A stretch of DNA of 64,000 bases, taken from Bacillus sp. X1(2014) (GTDB lineage Bacteria; Bacillota; Bacilli; Bacillales_B; DSM-18226). Position numbers and translations under genes: made by a program. Position 1 is the first letter of the stretch; each line of letters begins with the position of its first letter. Shown here one piece after another: positions 19,827-28,364 of this stretch. The stretch covers positions 1 through 64,000 of the forward strand of contig NZ_VEED01000013.1 of the NCBI RefSeq assembly GCF_007678255.1, in the 5' to 3' direction. The notes under the pieces are model-generated. The model was not told the origin of the DNA and did not search any database. It saw nothing but the letters and a program-made list of their open reading frames with translations.

Positions 19827-20834
19827 ATGGTTGAAACCAAACCAATTATCGGAATTACAATGGGTGATGGAGCAGGTGTAGGCCCTGAAATCATTTTAAA
19901 AAGCCTTAAAAATCAGGAAATCTATGATATATGTAATCCCATTGTCATTGGTGATACCAAAATCATGAACCGTGCAAAAGGATTTGTTAATAGTGACTTA
20001 ACGGTTAAAACCATCACTGATGATCAAATTGATAATCTTACATTTGAACGTGGAATCGTCTATTGTTTAGATCTTAATTTACTTAACGAAGACCTCCCTG
20101 TTGGACAAGTGTCAGCAGATGCAGGACATGCAGCATTTGAATACTTAGCAAAAGCAATTGATTTAGCTAATAAACAGAAGATTGATGCCATTTGTACAGC
20201 TCCTTTAAACAAAGAAGCTTTGCATAAAGGAGGACATCGATATCCTGGGCACACAGAGATTCTAGCGGATTTAACGAATACAAGTGAGTTCTCGATGATG
20301 CTTTCTGCACCAAACTTAAAGGTTATCCATGTGACAACCCACGTTGGAATTCTCGATGCAGTTAAAATGATTAATCCAGAACGTGTTTACCGTGTGATTA
20401 AGTTAGCGCATGAAACACTAACTAAATCCGGAACTGTAAACCCAAGAATCGCAGTTTGCGGAATCAACCCGCATGCAGGTGAAAATGGCTTATTTGGTTA
20501 CGGCGAGGAAGAAGAGAAGGTTATTCCTGGCGTCAATAAGGCGAAGGAAGAAGGAATCAACGTTGTTGGTCCATTACCAGCAGATACATTATTTTTCCGC
20601 ACCGTTCGGGGCGATTTTGATATCGTGGTAGCGATGTACCATGACCAAGGACACGGTCCTGTCAAAGTATTAGGCTTAGATGCTGGTGTAAACATTACAG
20701 TTGGCTTACCAATTATTCGAACAAGTGTAGACCACGGAACTGCATTTGACATTGCAGGTAAGGGCATTGTCGAAGAGAAAAGCTTAATGGAAGCAATCCG
20801 CCAAGGTGTCGAACTTGCTCCGAAAAGAAAATAA
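19827..20834 (+). CDS. PdxA2-like 4-phospho-D-threonate 3-dehydrogenase
   Basis: A 335-residue PdxA-family enzyme: IGITMGDGAGVGPEI at the start, then metal and substrate motifs GHTEILADL, VTTHVGIL, CGINPHAGENGLFG and AMYHDQGHGPVK, ending RTSVDHGTAFDIAGKG. In the D-threonate pathway it oxidises the 4-phosphate with NAD and the product decarboxylates to dihydroxyacetone phosphate. The ATG at 19827 is chosen because AGAGAGG is correctly spaced; it lies one base after the kinase stop. A housekeeping PdxA role in pyridoxal synthesis is less likely because of the operon. Confidence 0.87.
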   Translation: MVETKPIIGITMGDGAGVGPEIILKSLKNQEIYDICNPIVIGDTKIMNRAKGFVNSDLTVKTITDDQIDNLTFERGIVYCLDLNLLNEDLPVGQVSADAGHAAFEYLAKAIDLANKQKIDAICTAPLNKEALHKGGHRYPGHTEILADLTNTSEFSMMLSAPNLKVIHVTTHVGILDAVKMINPERVYRVIKLAHETLTKSGTVNPRIAVCGINPHAGENGLFGYGEEEEKVIPGVNKAKEEGINVVGPLPADTLFFRTVRGDFDIVVAMYHDQGHGPVKVLGLDAGVNITVGLPIIRTSVDHGTAFDIAGKGIVEEKSLMEAIRQGVELAPKRK

Positions 20835-20846
20835 AATTCTCGAAGA

Positions 20847-20895
20847 GATGCTGATTGAATAAGCTTGAGTGCTTATTCAATCAGCATCTTTTTTT
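20847..20895 (+). terminator. Perfect 18-bp terminator after the pdxA2 gene (copy A)
   Basis: GATGCTGATTGAATAAGC pairs perfectly with its complement (20871-20888) around loop TTGAGT, and seven T follow. A near copy lies at 25404-25447. Confidence 0.92.
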
Positions 20896-20923
20896 GGAGC
20901 CACGGGGCCACGGACTTCTCCAC

Positions 20924-20944
20924 CCGGACATCCTCCATGGGGAT
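20924..20944. repeat. GC-rich short repeat, copy 1
   Basis: CCGGACATCCTCCATGGGGA (20924-20943) closely resembles CCGGGCATCCTCCCGGGAT at 40767-40785. Both lie in noncoding DNA at the end of an operon and are GC-rich against an AT-rich background. The block around copy 1 (20897-20945) also holds CCACGGGGCCACGG. Confidence 0.35.
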
Positions 20945-21034
20945 CTAAAGATTACTATAGATTAATCATGTTATTCACTCATATAATTAGTCATAATGAC
21001 ATAATTGTATTTAGAATTTTATTGAGGAGGAATT

Positions 21035-21307
21035 ATGAAACCGTATCTAATTATTAGCCAAATCTTATATGTACTTTCTTTGATTCCCTGGTTTGTTATT
21101 TGGGGGTTGTCATTTATGAGTTTCGATGGCGGTGTGAATCTCGCTAATGGCTCTTTTGTTCTAGCAATCTCACTATTTCCGTTTGTGGTTATCGCGGGTT
21201 CCATTCTTGCCTGGGTGTTCCGAGTGAAAAAGCCACGATTAGCAATCGTGATCAATTTAGTCCCTATGTTATGGATTTTCGCTTTTTTAGGGTTCATGAT
21301 TTTGTAG
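21035..21307 (+). CDS. Small membrane protein of unknown function
   Basis: A 90-residue protein with three hydrophobic segments (about 5-24, 42-61 and 68-88) and a basic loop VKKPRLA. AGGAGG lies five bases before the ATG, so translation is likely. I do not recognise the family. It precedes a MalT-type regulator by 33 bases and may share its transcript. Confidence 0.7.
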   Translation: MKPYLIISQILYVLSLIPWFVIWGLSFMSFDGGVNLANGSFVLAISLFPFVVIAGSILAWVFRVKKPRLAIVINLVPMLWIFAFLGFMIL

Positions 21308-21340
21308 TTCCATACTACGGAAGAAAGAGAGGATAGTGAG

Positions 21341-23968
21341 TTGATTACTAATTTATCGACACAAAATAATCCAGAAAACTTTCCGAACCGAAATTTTCTA
21401 TTATCAACTAAATTTCACCTGCCCCATCCACCCAATCAAAACATATCCCGAGACAGACTCTACAATAAATTAAATGGTGCCCTGCAATGTAAACTCACAG
21501 TGGTTGCGGCCCCGCCTGGATATGGGAAGTCCACGGTCGTAAGTGATTGGGTCCGAGATCAACAAATTAATGCTTGTTGGGTATCGCTGGATGAAGGTGA
21601 CAACGATGTGCTTCGCTTTTGGACGTATGTAATCGCCTCACTGGATAAATTCCATCCTGAAGTGGGGGGAATCTACGAAACATTGTTGCAGCCGACGTTA
21701 GTGTTCTCTTCCGAACAAATGATTATCAATCTGATAAATAGGCTGATGGATATTCCGGAAGAGGTCGTCCTCATTTTTGATGACTATCATCATATTGAAA
21801 GCTTCGAAGTTCATCAATCCATATCGCTTCTTTTACACCATTTGCCCAGTCATATACATATCTGTTTAATTAGTCGGAAAGAACCAGGATTTCAAATTGG
21901 TGCACTTCGGGCCAAGGGACAAATAAATGATATTAACAGCAATGAGCTGAAATTTACGATGGAGGAAATCTCAGCCTATTGGCTAAAGCAAACGGGTGTG
22001 TTCCCAAAAACGTCAGCCCTTCAGCTTCTAGCTGATTTTACAGAAGGATGGATTGCCGGAATTCAGCTAGCTGCCCTTTCAGAACGATCCGGTCAAAAGG
22101 ATACCTTACATCAGTTTAGTGGAAGCCACCGATATATTGTTGATTACCTAATGGAGGAAGTTTTTCAGCATCTTTCCGATGATCTAAAGTTATTCTTAAT
22201 GAAAACCTCCATTCTTCATCGAATGAATAGTGATTTATGTGATAAGGTCACAGATCGAAGTGACTCTAGCCAATTACTCAAGGAAATTGAGCGGTCAAAT
22301 TTTTTCCTAATACCGTTAGATAGCCAGCAATATTGGTATCGGTATCATCATCTCTTTGCCGACTTTTTAGCCGCGCGGTTGAAAAGGGAAATGCCAGAAG
22401 ACTATAAATCCCTGCATCTAAAAGCTTGTTATTGGTTCATTCAGTCTGGTTCTAAGGAAGAAGCGATTCCATATGCGTTAACGGCTGAAAATTATGAACT
22501 AGCAGCCGAATTAATTTTGAGTATTGTCTCACCTTTACTAAGAAGAAGGGAAGTAACAACTTTAGAAAAATGGTTACATCAATTACCCACATCCATTATC
22601 GAACGTCCGGAGATTTTAATTGTATTAACATGGGCCGAAATGTTAGCGGGTAAATATGAAAATGTAAGTCTTTTTCTTACAAAAATAAAGGCAGCCTTTT
22701 CAAGAGAGAATCATAGCGAACTAATCCTCCGTCTAAAAGAGGAAGTGGTAGTATTAGAAAACTTTAATGCCTTATTAATGGGGGATTATGAGAGAGCTAT
22801 TAACTTATTACGCCAATTAGCAGAACGGGACACTATGCCTGACGTTAAAATATGGCTTGATTATGGAATTGAGCTAAATTCAGGAGAACTCCCTATCGTT
22901 CGAGGGTATTATGGGATGAATGGCAGAGGAAAACAGTCTTACATATTCCATCAGCTATACCATACTTTTATTGAAAAGAATCAGTACCAGGAAACGGCTT
23001 ATGCTGCTTATCAGCGTGCGGCTTTTAGTGAAATTCATTACGAACGAAATCAAGATGAGTTGGCCCTGGAATACGCGGAAACGGCAATCAGGCTCGCGAG
23101 GACATTTAGGTTAGTGGGAGCGTATATACCGGCAGTGGTTATCAAGTCAAAGGTAGAATGGGCGAGAGAAAAGTCTAGTAAATCCTTTGAGAGTCTTACG
23201 CTAGCAAAAGCGTACCTGAATGAATTAAACCTGCAATCTAGTCACTGGAGCCGGCTATTAACTGCACAAATCGTTCGATTTCAGCTTGCAAATGGTGAGA
23301 GTGAACAGGTGAATAAATGGGCGGAATCCTGTCGTTTTCAAGATCTAACAGAACTTCCTCCTAACCAGGAATTTGAGCTGCTGGTTTATATCCTCATTTT
23401 AATTACAAAGGGGCAATTAAAGAAAGCTGATACCTTTACAAATTTCCTCCTAAATCAAGCAGAGGAAAATGGACGAATGATGACGAAGATTGAAGCTCAC
23501 ATCTATTTAGCCGAGATCTCCCGAGGGCTAGGAAAAGGCTTTGAAAGCATTACCCACTTAAATCAAGCGTTGAGACTTGGCGAAAAGCATGGTTACCAAC
23601 GAATTTTTTCCGATATCGGTTTTAACCCTAAAGAATTGTTTCAACAATACTTTCTAGTGAAAAATAAACGTCACCAGTTGGAACTATACTCAGACGTTTC
23701 AGAGAACTATCTTAATTCGATCCTGAAACAGGTGGGGATAGACGTTCCACCTGAAGAGTCTAGTAACCGAGGCGGAGTTCACAAACTGACCGCTAGAGAA
23801 ATAGAGGTTCTTAACTGGTTGTCCATGGGCTTATCCAATAAAGAAATTGCCGCAAAGCTGGTAGTAACCGAGGGGACTGTGAAAATCCATCTCAATCGCA
23901 TTTACAGCAAGCTGGGAGCAAAAGGCAGAGTCGATGCCATTCGAAAAATGGAAGAAAAAAGTTGGTAA
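21341..23968 (+). CDS. MalT-type LuxR-family ATPase regulator
   Basis: An 875-residue signal-transduction ATPase with helical repeats. The Walker A site is AAPPGYGKST (residues 56-65), the Walker B-like segment is VVLIFDDYHHIES, a TPR-like region spans about 390-750, and a LuxR helix-turn-helix ends the protein (LTAREIEVLNWLSMGLSNKE, then TVKIHLNRIYSKLGAK). The TTG start has GAGAGG upstream. Such regulators bind a small inducer and activate adjacent genes. The next gene, an FAD monooxygenase, is the likely target. Confidence 0.9.
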   Translation: MITNLSTQNNPENFPNRNFLLSTKFHLPHPPNQNISRDRLYNKLNGALQCKLTVVAAPPGYGKSTVVSDWVRDQQINACWVSLDEGDNDVLRFWTYVIASLDKFHPEVGGIYETLLQPTLVFSSEQMIINLINRLMDIPEEVVLIFDDYHHIESFEVHQSISLLLHHLPSHIHICLISRKEPGFQIGALRAKGQINDINSNELKFTMEEISAYWLKQTGVFPKTSALQLLADFTEGWIAGIQLAALSERSGQKDTLHQFSGSHRYIVDYLMEEVFQHLSDDLKLFLMKTSILHRMNSDLCDKVTDRSDSSQLLKEIERSNFFLIPLDSQQYWYRYHHLFADFLAARLKREMPEDYKSLHLKACYWFIQSGSKEEAIPYALTAENYELAAELILSIVSPLLRRREVTTLEKWLHQLPTSIIERPEILIVLTWAEMLAGKYENVSLFLTKIKAAFSRENHSELILRLKEEVVVLENFNALLMGDYERAINLLRQLAERDTMPDVKIWLDYGIELNSGELPIVRGYYGMNGRGKQSYIFHQLYHTFIEKNQYQETAYAAYQRAAFSEIHYERNQDELALEYAETAIRLARTFRLVGAYIPAVVIKSKVEWAREKSSKSFESLTLAKAYLNELNLQSSHWSRLLTAQIVRFQLANGESEQVNKWAESCRFQDLTELPPNQEFELLVYILILITKGQLKKADTFTNFLLNQAEENGRMMTKIEAHIYLAEISRGLGKGFESITHLNQALRLGEKHGYQRIFSDIGFNPKELFQQYFLVKNKRHQLELYSDVSENYLNSILKQVGIDVPPEESSNRGGVHKLTAREIEVLNWLSMGLSNKEIAAKLVVTEGTVKIHLNRIYSKLGAKGRVDAIRKMEEKSW

Positions 23969-24119
23969 ACCACACGTTTAACATTATGAGATAGGATTTG
24001 AGCTGTGCTGATTTGAACATATATAACCCCCTCTATAACCTTTGTTAGATTAATCGCAATGGACGATTTAATACCATGGGGATATCAACAGCAAAGGCTG
24101 TTACAGGAGGTTATTAAAA

Positions 24120-25352
24120 GTGCAGAATCAATATGATGTTATTATTGTAGGCGGCCGTGTTGCGGGGGCTGCAACAGCGTTTGAACTATCTAAGAAAAGA
24201 TTCAAAATCCTGCTTCTGGAGCGGAGTCAATTTCCAAGTGATATCCTCTCCACCCATAACTTTTTTAACAATTCATTGCTTATGTTAAAAGAAATGGGAG
24301 TCCTAGGGAAACTGCTGGCAACGGGTACACCAACCTACAATCGGGCGTTCATTCAATTCGATGAGGAAGTGATTGACGGAAGATTTCCCGAGGTGGATGG
24401 AGAACCTAACTGTTTATGTATTCGCCGAACACACCTCGATCAAATCCTATTCGAACATGCGATAAAACAAGAGAATGTAACAGCCCTTCAAAAATTTCGT
24501 GTAACTGATATTTTAATGGAGAATGGAGCAGTTGCAGGAATTCAGGCCATTGATCCGAATGGAGACACGGTTGAATTTAGAGCAAAACTGGTCATTGGCG
24601 CCGATGGTAGAAATTCTACTATACGGAAAAAGGTGAATAGTGAGAAGTGGAAATCTGTTCCTACCGATTTTGCTTCTTATGTAGGCTATGTCAAAAACTT
24701 TACCCAAAAGGGAGAACGATGTGCTGAATTTTATAAAATAAAGGATAAATTAATCATCGCTTTTCCAACAAGCGATCAGCTTTATGTAATTGGGATTATG
24801 TTCCCCCTTGAAGACAAGGAATGGATGGAACGGTTCAAAGTTAATCCTGAAGGTGCTTTTCGTGCTCTGGTCGATTTTGGTTTTAGGAATACTGATTTTC
24901 CAGAGCGATTGCAGGCAGCCGATTTTACAGGTCAGGTTAAAGGATTATTGGGCTATGACAATGATTGGTACAACGGAATGGGGCAGGGCTGGGCACTAGT
25001 TGGGGATGCTCTTTCCTTTAAGGACCCAGCCGTTGGTCAAGGTATGCATGATGGCCTGTACGGGGCACGAATTCTTGCGGAAGTCCTAAGTCAGCACCAA
25101 GACTGGTCCAAGAACTGGGAGCAAATGGCGAACCAATACAACCAAAGAATGAACGAAAAGATGCTTGCAAGGTTTGAAATGGCTTGCCAATTTACGAAAA
25201 ATAGGCCATTCACGGAGGAACAACATTTGGTCAATCGTTTAATCGGGATGAATCCGGACCTAACCCAAACCTTCCTAGGGTTTTATAATTATGCCAATGA
25301 ACCCAAGGATTTAGAAAGCAAGATTCAAAGTATGATTGAGAGTAATCGGTAG
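24120..25352 (+). CDS. FAD-dependent monooxygenase/oxidoreductase
   Basis: A 410-residue flavoprotein of the PHBH/geranylgeranyl-reductase-like class. The FAD site starts at residue 5 (VIIVGGRVAGAATAFELSKK), GADGRNSTIRKK is the second FAD/NADPH motif, and GWALVGDALSFKDPAVGQGM is the third (GD motif). The GTG start has AGGAGG nine bases upstream. The substrate is unknown; the pairing with the MalT-like regulator suggests induction by a small hydrophobic molecule, which is inference. Confidence 0.87.
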   Translation: MQNQYDVIIVGGRVAGAATAFELSKKRFKILLLERSQFPSDILSTHNFFNNSLLMLKEMGVLGKLLATGTPTYNRAFIQFDEEVIDGRFPEVDGEPNCLCIRRTHLDQILFEHAIKQENVTALQKFRVTDILMENGAVAGIQAIDPNGDTVEFRAKLVIGADGRNSTIRKKVNSEKWKSVPTDFASYVGYVKNFTQKGERCAEFYKIKDKLIIAFPTSDQLYVIGIMFPLEDKEWMERFKVNPEGAFRALVDFGFRNTDFPERLQAADFTGQVKGLLGYDNDWYNGMGQGWALVGDALSFKDPAVGQGMHDGLYGARILAEVLSQHQDWSKNWEQMANQYNQRMNEKMLARFEMACQFTKNRPFTEEQHLVNRLIGMNPDLTQTFLGFYNYANEPKDLESKIQSMIESNR

Positions 25353-25403
25353 AAGGTCTTTAGGCTGGGAACCACGGGACCGGAGAAAATAACTACTAAA
25401 ATG

Positions 25404-25447
25404 GATGCTGATTAAATAAGTGCTGCTTATTCAATCAGCATTTTTTT
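25404..25447 (+). terminator. Terminator after the FAD monooxygenase (copy B)
   Basis: ATGCTGATTAAATAAG (25405-25420) pairs with CTTATTCAATCAGCAT (25426-25441) with one mismatch, followed by T7. It differs from copy A at 20847 by one base in the left arm and by the loop. Confidence 0.88.
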
Positions 25448-25532
25448 GCGTACCCAGCAAGCAGGGTTGTTACTATCTGTTGCAGGTAAAGAATGGCGCC
25501 CTATTGTATAATGCAACAAAACTGCAACCACT

Positions 25533-26429
25533 TCATAAATCAGGGATGGCCTTATTACTTTCTCTTACTAGTTCTAAAAATAAACTTAACGCTTTAGTCT
25601 GGAAGGGGGATCGTAAAACAATTGAAAATTTCCGTATAAATGGAAGTTGTTTTACGTTTATGACATTTAAAGAGCCCATTGAACATTCCTTACGAATCGC
25701 CCAGTAAGAAAGAAGACTAACACCAAGACCTGCTTCTACAGATTCCTTAATCAGTTGTGTACTTCCAAACTCCAATGTTTTTTTCGGAATGATCTCACAT
25801 AATCTGAACATTTTCTCAGTTACTTCTCTAGTTCCAGAACCATTTTCCCTGACAATCCACGTTTCTTCCTCTAATTCTGATATGTTAATTTCACCATTTT
25901 TTTGTGCCAAGCTATGTTTTGGCGATGCCACCAGATACATGGAATCTTCTGCAAAAGGTTCGATTCCTAAATTTTTATCTTTGAATTCCCCTTCCACAAT
26001 TCCCACATCTAATTGGTGCTCCAAAACTAATTTTGCTACCTCTTTTGTGTTCCCAATCGTAATGGTTGGAGTGATTAATGGATATTTCCTATACATTTTT
26101 GCAATAACATGCGGCAAAACGTATTCCCCATATGTATAACTGGCACCAATTGAAAGAGGTCCACTTGATTTGTTGGTTAGATCATCTATCAAGTAATGCA
26201 TTTTTGTATAGAGACCTAATATCTCTTTTGCGTGATGATAGACAATTTCCCCAGCTTTATTTAAGCGTACAAATTTATTACTGCGCTCCAATAATTTTGT
26301 CCCCATGGTACGCTCAAAAGATTGAATATATTGGCTTACTGCAGGTTGAGTCATATGTAATTCTTCTGCTGCACGTGAAAAGTTTTCCATCTCTACCACC
26401 GTTACAAAGACTTGTAACTGTTGATCCAT
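25533..26429 (-). CDS. LysR-family regulator (CysL/YeiE-like)
   Basis: A 298-residue LysR protein: the N-terminal winged helix is FVTVVEMENFSRAAEELHMTQPAVSQYIQSFE, followed by a periplasmic-binding-like effector domain (PLSIGASYTYGEYVLPHVIAKM). ATG 26429 has AAAAGGG upstream and is chosen over TTG 26438. It is divergent from a YeiH-family gene, the arrangement known for E. coli yeiE-yeiH, where YeiE senses sulfite; the Bacillus paralogue CysL controls sulfite reductase. A sulfur-anion effector fits the neighbourhood but is not shown. Confidence 0.85.
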   Translation of the reverse strand: MDQQLQVFVTVVEMENFSRAAEELHMTQPAVSQYIQSFERTMGTKLLERSNKFVRLNKAGEIVYHHAKEILGLYTKMHYLIDDLTNKSSGPLSIGASYTYGEYVLPHVIAKMYRKYPLITPTITIGNTKEVAKLVLEHQLDVGIVEGEFKDKNLGIEPFAEDSMYLVASPKHSLAQKNGEINISELEEETWIVRENGSGTREVTEKMFRLCEIIPKKTLEFGSTQLIKESVEAGLGVSLLSYWAIRKECSMGSLNVINVKQLPFIRKFSIVLRSPFQTKALSLFLELVRESNKAIPDL

Positions 26430-26473
26430 TTTTATCAACCCTTTTACAGTTTATTTTTTATTATATAGTTTTA

Positions 26474-26484
26474 CTTATGATAAG
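26474..26484. promoter_or_regulatory. Candidate LysR-type operator
   Basis: CTTATGATAAG is an 11-base palindrome about 45 bases upstream of the LysR start, in the divergent region. It is followed by further CTTATG and ATCATAA elements up to 26511. The spacing fits autoregulation and activation of the opposite gene. Confidence 0.45.
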
Positions 26485-26598
26485 TATCATAAATAATTAT
26501 TTTTCTTATGGATAGAAAAGGTTTAGTCTGAGATTGTTAATAAAGGCTATTTTTGCATAGAATTTTGTTTTTCGTATAAGTTCATCAACCCGTATAAC

Positions 26599-26701
26599 TA
26601 GATGCTTCGTGGCATCTTTTCGTAAGAACATTTGCGAAAATTGCCTAGAAACTTAGTAAATGACCCTTATTAAATTCCAAAAGCAACAAAGTTTACGAAA
26701 A
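26599..26701 (+). promoter_or_regulatory. Leader hairpins before the yeiH-like gene
   Basis: AGATGC TTCGTG GCATCT (26600-26617) followed by TTT looks like a small terminator. A longer arm CTTTTCGTAA (26617-26626) can pair with TTACGAAAAG (26692-26701). The two overlap at one base, so they could be alternative structures. No known riboswitch motif was recognised. Confidence 0.4.
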
Positions 26702-26730
26702 GAGCCTTAATAAATATAGGTGGTGATGAG

Positions 26731-27777
26731 ATGGAAGCGCAATACACTAGAGTAAATAAAGAGCCTATCCAACCCCTAAAAAAAACCTCATCTTTTGGCC
26801 AATGGATCGGTGGAATTGGCTTTACCTTTATGATTGCCTTACTGGGCTACTTATTGGCAAAAACGCCTGGATTTGATCATGTTGGTCAACTAGCATCCGC
26901 GATTGTGATCGCAGTCATGTATCGGCAATTTTTTGGTTACCCTGAACTCCTCCGTTCAGGTATAGGATTTTCTTCAAAAAGATTATTACGGTTTGCGATT
27001 ATTTTGTATGGACTTAAGCTCAATATAGGTACGGTTTTACAGGATGGTTTAGGATTACTTGTTCGAGATACTGGGGTTATTATCTTTGCTATCTTGGTAA
27101 CAGTATGGCTAGCTCGATTGTTGAAAGCAGATAAAAATATATCACTTCTACTTGGAGTAGGTACAGGGGTGTGTGGTGCGGCAGCCATAGCTGCGATAGC
27201 ACCAATTATTAAATCAAAAGATGAAGATACCGCAATGGGTGTTGGTATTATAGCTTTAGTTGGGACGATTTTTGCGATTTCTTATACGATATTACGGCCC
27301 TTTTTAGCGTTGTCAGACATAGATTATGGCATTTGGTCAGGAATTAGCTTACATGAAATTGCTCACGTAGCCTTAGCTGCAGCACCAGGGGGACAAGATG
27401 CACTAGCTATTGGTTTACTTGCAAAATTAGGTCGAGTGTTTTTACTTGTTCCACTGTGCTTTCTTTTGATGTATATCATGAAAAGGAAAAGGTCTAGGGA
27501 CGAATGTTCTGAAACGAAGGTTGAATTTCCATGGTTTTTAATAGGGTTCATTATCATGAGCATTATTGGAAGTTATGTTCTTGGTACAACTATTCCAGTA
27601 TCAAGTGAATTTATGAATGGTATTTCCAAGCTTACTACATGGTATTTAACAGCAGCAATGGTCGGACTCGGATTAAATGTAAGTCTTCAGGATCTTTGTA
27701 CGAAAGCATTAAAACCGTTAATCGCGATGGGGATTACATCTATCTGTCTTTCCATTCTAGCTTACTTTATTGTATAA
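26731..27777 (+). CDS. YeiH-family membrane protein, putative sulfate/sulfur-anion exporter
   Basis: A 348-residue protein with about ten hydrophobic segments, UPF0324/YeiH family: FAIILYGLKLNIGTVLQDGL, LLLGVGTGVCGAAAIAAIAPII and GISLHEIAHVALAAAPGGQ are the family motifs. Its role in sulfur-anion export is a database-level proposal, not firmly proven. The divergent LysR gene and the sulfide-oxidation operon downstream support a sulfur role. Confidence 0.85.
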   Translation: MEAQYTRVNKEPIQPLKKTSSFGQWIGGIGFTFMIALLGYLLAKTPGFDHVGQLASAIVIAVMYRQFFGYPELLRSGIGFSSKRLLRFAIILYGLKLNIGTVLQDGLGLLVRDTGVIIFAILVTVWLARLLKADKNISLLLGVGTGVCGAAAIAAIAPIIKSKDEDTAMGVGIIALVGTIFAISYTILRPFLALSDIDYGIWSGISLHEIAHVALAAAPGGQDALAIGLLAKLGRVFLLVPLCFLLMYIMKRKRSRDECSETKVEFPWFLIGFIIMSIIGSYVLGTTIPVSSEFMNGISKLTTWYLTAAMVGLGLNVSLQDLCTKALKPLIAMGITSICLSILAYFIV

Positions 27778-27821
27778 AAATGATTGTTTATTATTGAAAA
27801 CTGAAAGTTAGTTGTATATCT

Positions 27822-27867
27822 TAGGGCCTGCTAATTCATTCTCTTATTCAAGAATCTGGCCCTTTTA
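27822..27867 (+). terminator. Hairpin after the yeiH-like gene
   Basis: AGGGCC pairs with GGCCCT over a long loop, followed by TTTTAT. Weak; a stronger terminator follows at 27979. Confidence 0.4.
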
Positions 27868-27978
27868 TGGAATAAGGAAGTACGATTTGTTCCCTTCTGA
27901 ATTTTCCTTGAAACCTTTGTTTTGGGATTTTTTTCTCAAGGGGAATTAAGGGTCAGTTAGCTTTAATATTGATAATGC

Positions 27979-28019
27979 AAAAAAGCTTGAGGACAAAAAA
28001 TTTTTCTCAAGCTTTTTTT
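27979..28019 (+). terminator. Strong terminator upstream of the sulfide operon
   Basis: AAAAAAGCTTGAG pairs with CTCAAGCTTTTTTT (28005-28018). It insulates the sigma-54 operon from read-through. The 27778-28322 interval otherwise holds no gene, only regulatory DNA. Confidence 0.8.
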
Positions 28020-28087
28020 ATTTCTAGTTCATTAGCTTGATGGGTAAATGGTGCTATCCCTATCAGAGGTAACACAATAACATGTTC

Positions 28088-28106
28088 TTGTATGCTATTT
28101 CAGTTA
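28088..28106. promoter_or_regulatory. 19-bp shared upstream element, copy 1
   Basis: TTGTATGCTATTTCAGTTA occurs identically at 43799-43817, upstream of another sigma-54 promoter. It lies 162 bases before the -24 element here. It is a candidate activator or co-regulator site. Confidence 0.5.
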
Positions 28107-28268
28107 TACGAAATCTAAAAAAAGGTTTATCACAGATGCAAAAATAGTTCCTAGTTCTAGGAAGAGTCTAAGCTTGATGATAAAGGATTTTTTAAAATGA
28201 ATGATTCAAAATTGAGAATTTTCAAAGATTGAGGTGCGCAAATCAAGCAGTTTTACAGAAGAAATCAG

Positions 28269-28285
28269 TTGGCATGGTTCTTGCA
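28269..28285 (+). promoter_or_regulatory. Sigma-54 promoter P1 (tauE-sqr-cstB operon)
   Basis: TTGGCATGGTTCTTGCA matches the -24/-12 consensus TTGGCAC-N5-TTGCA, with the invariant GG and GC at the required spacing. Transcription would start near 28296. Confidence 0.88.
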
Positions 28286-28322
28286 ATATAAATGATAAGT
28301 AAATAGAGAAGGGAGGGAGGAG

Positions 28323-28364
28323 ATGAATCACCAGCTACTCTGTGAGAGTCTCAGAAAAGAATGA
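28323..28364 (+). CDS. Short leader peptide coupled to the TauE-family gene
   Basis: A 13-codon frame, MNHQLLCESLRKE, has a very strong ribosome site (GGGAGGGAGGAG). It ends with TGA that overlaps the ATG of the exporter gene (ATGA, 28361-28364). The exporter itself has only a weak GAAAAGA in front, so ribosomes probably reach it by coupling. The peptide has a single Cys codon. Whether it regulates or only provides coupling is unknown. Confidence 0.5.
   Translation: MNHQLLCESLRKE

Noticed and set aside
20869..21057. Open frame overlapping the copy A terminator
   Set aside because: It starts inside a perfect terminator hairpin, has no ribosome site and ends inside the small membrane protein gene.
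25420..25707. Open frame opposite the LysR gene end
   Set aside because: It begins within the copy B terminator and is antisense to the conserved LysR coding region; no ribosome site.
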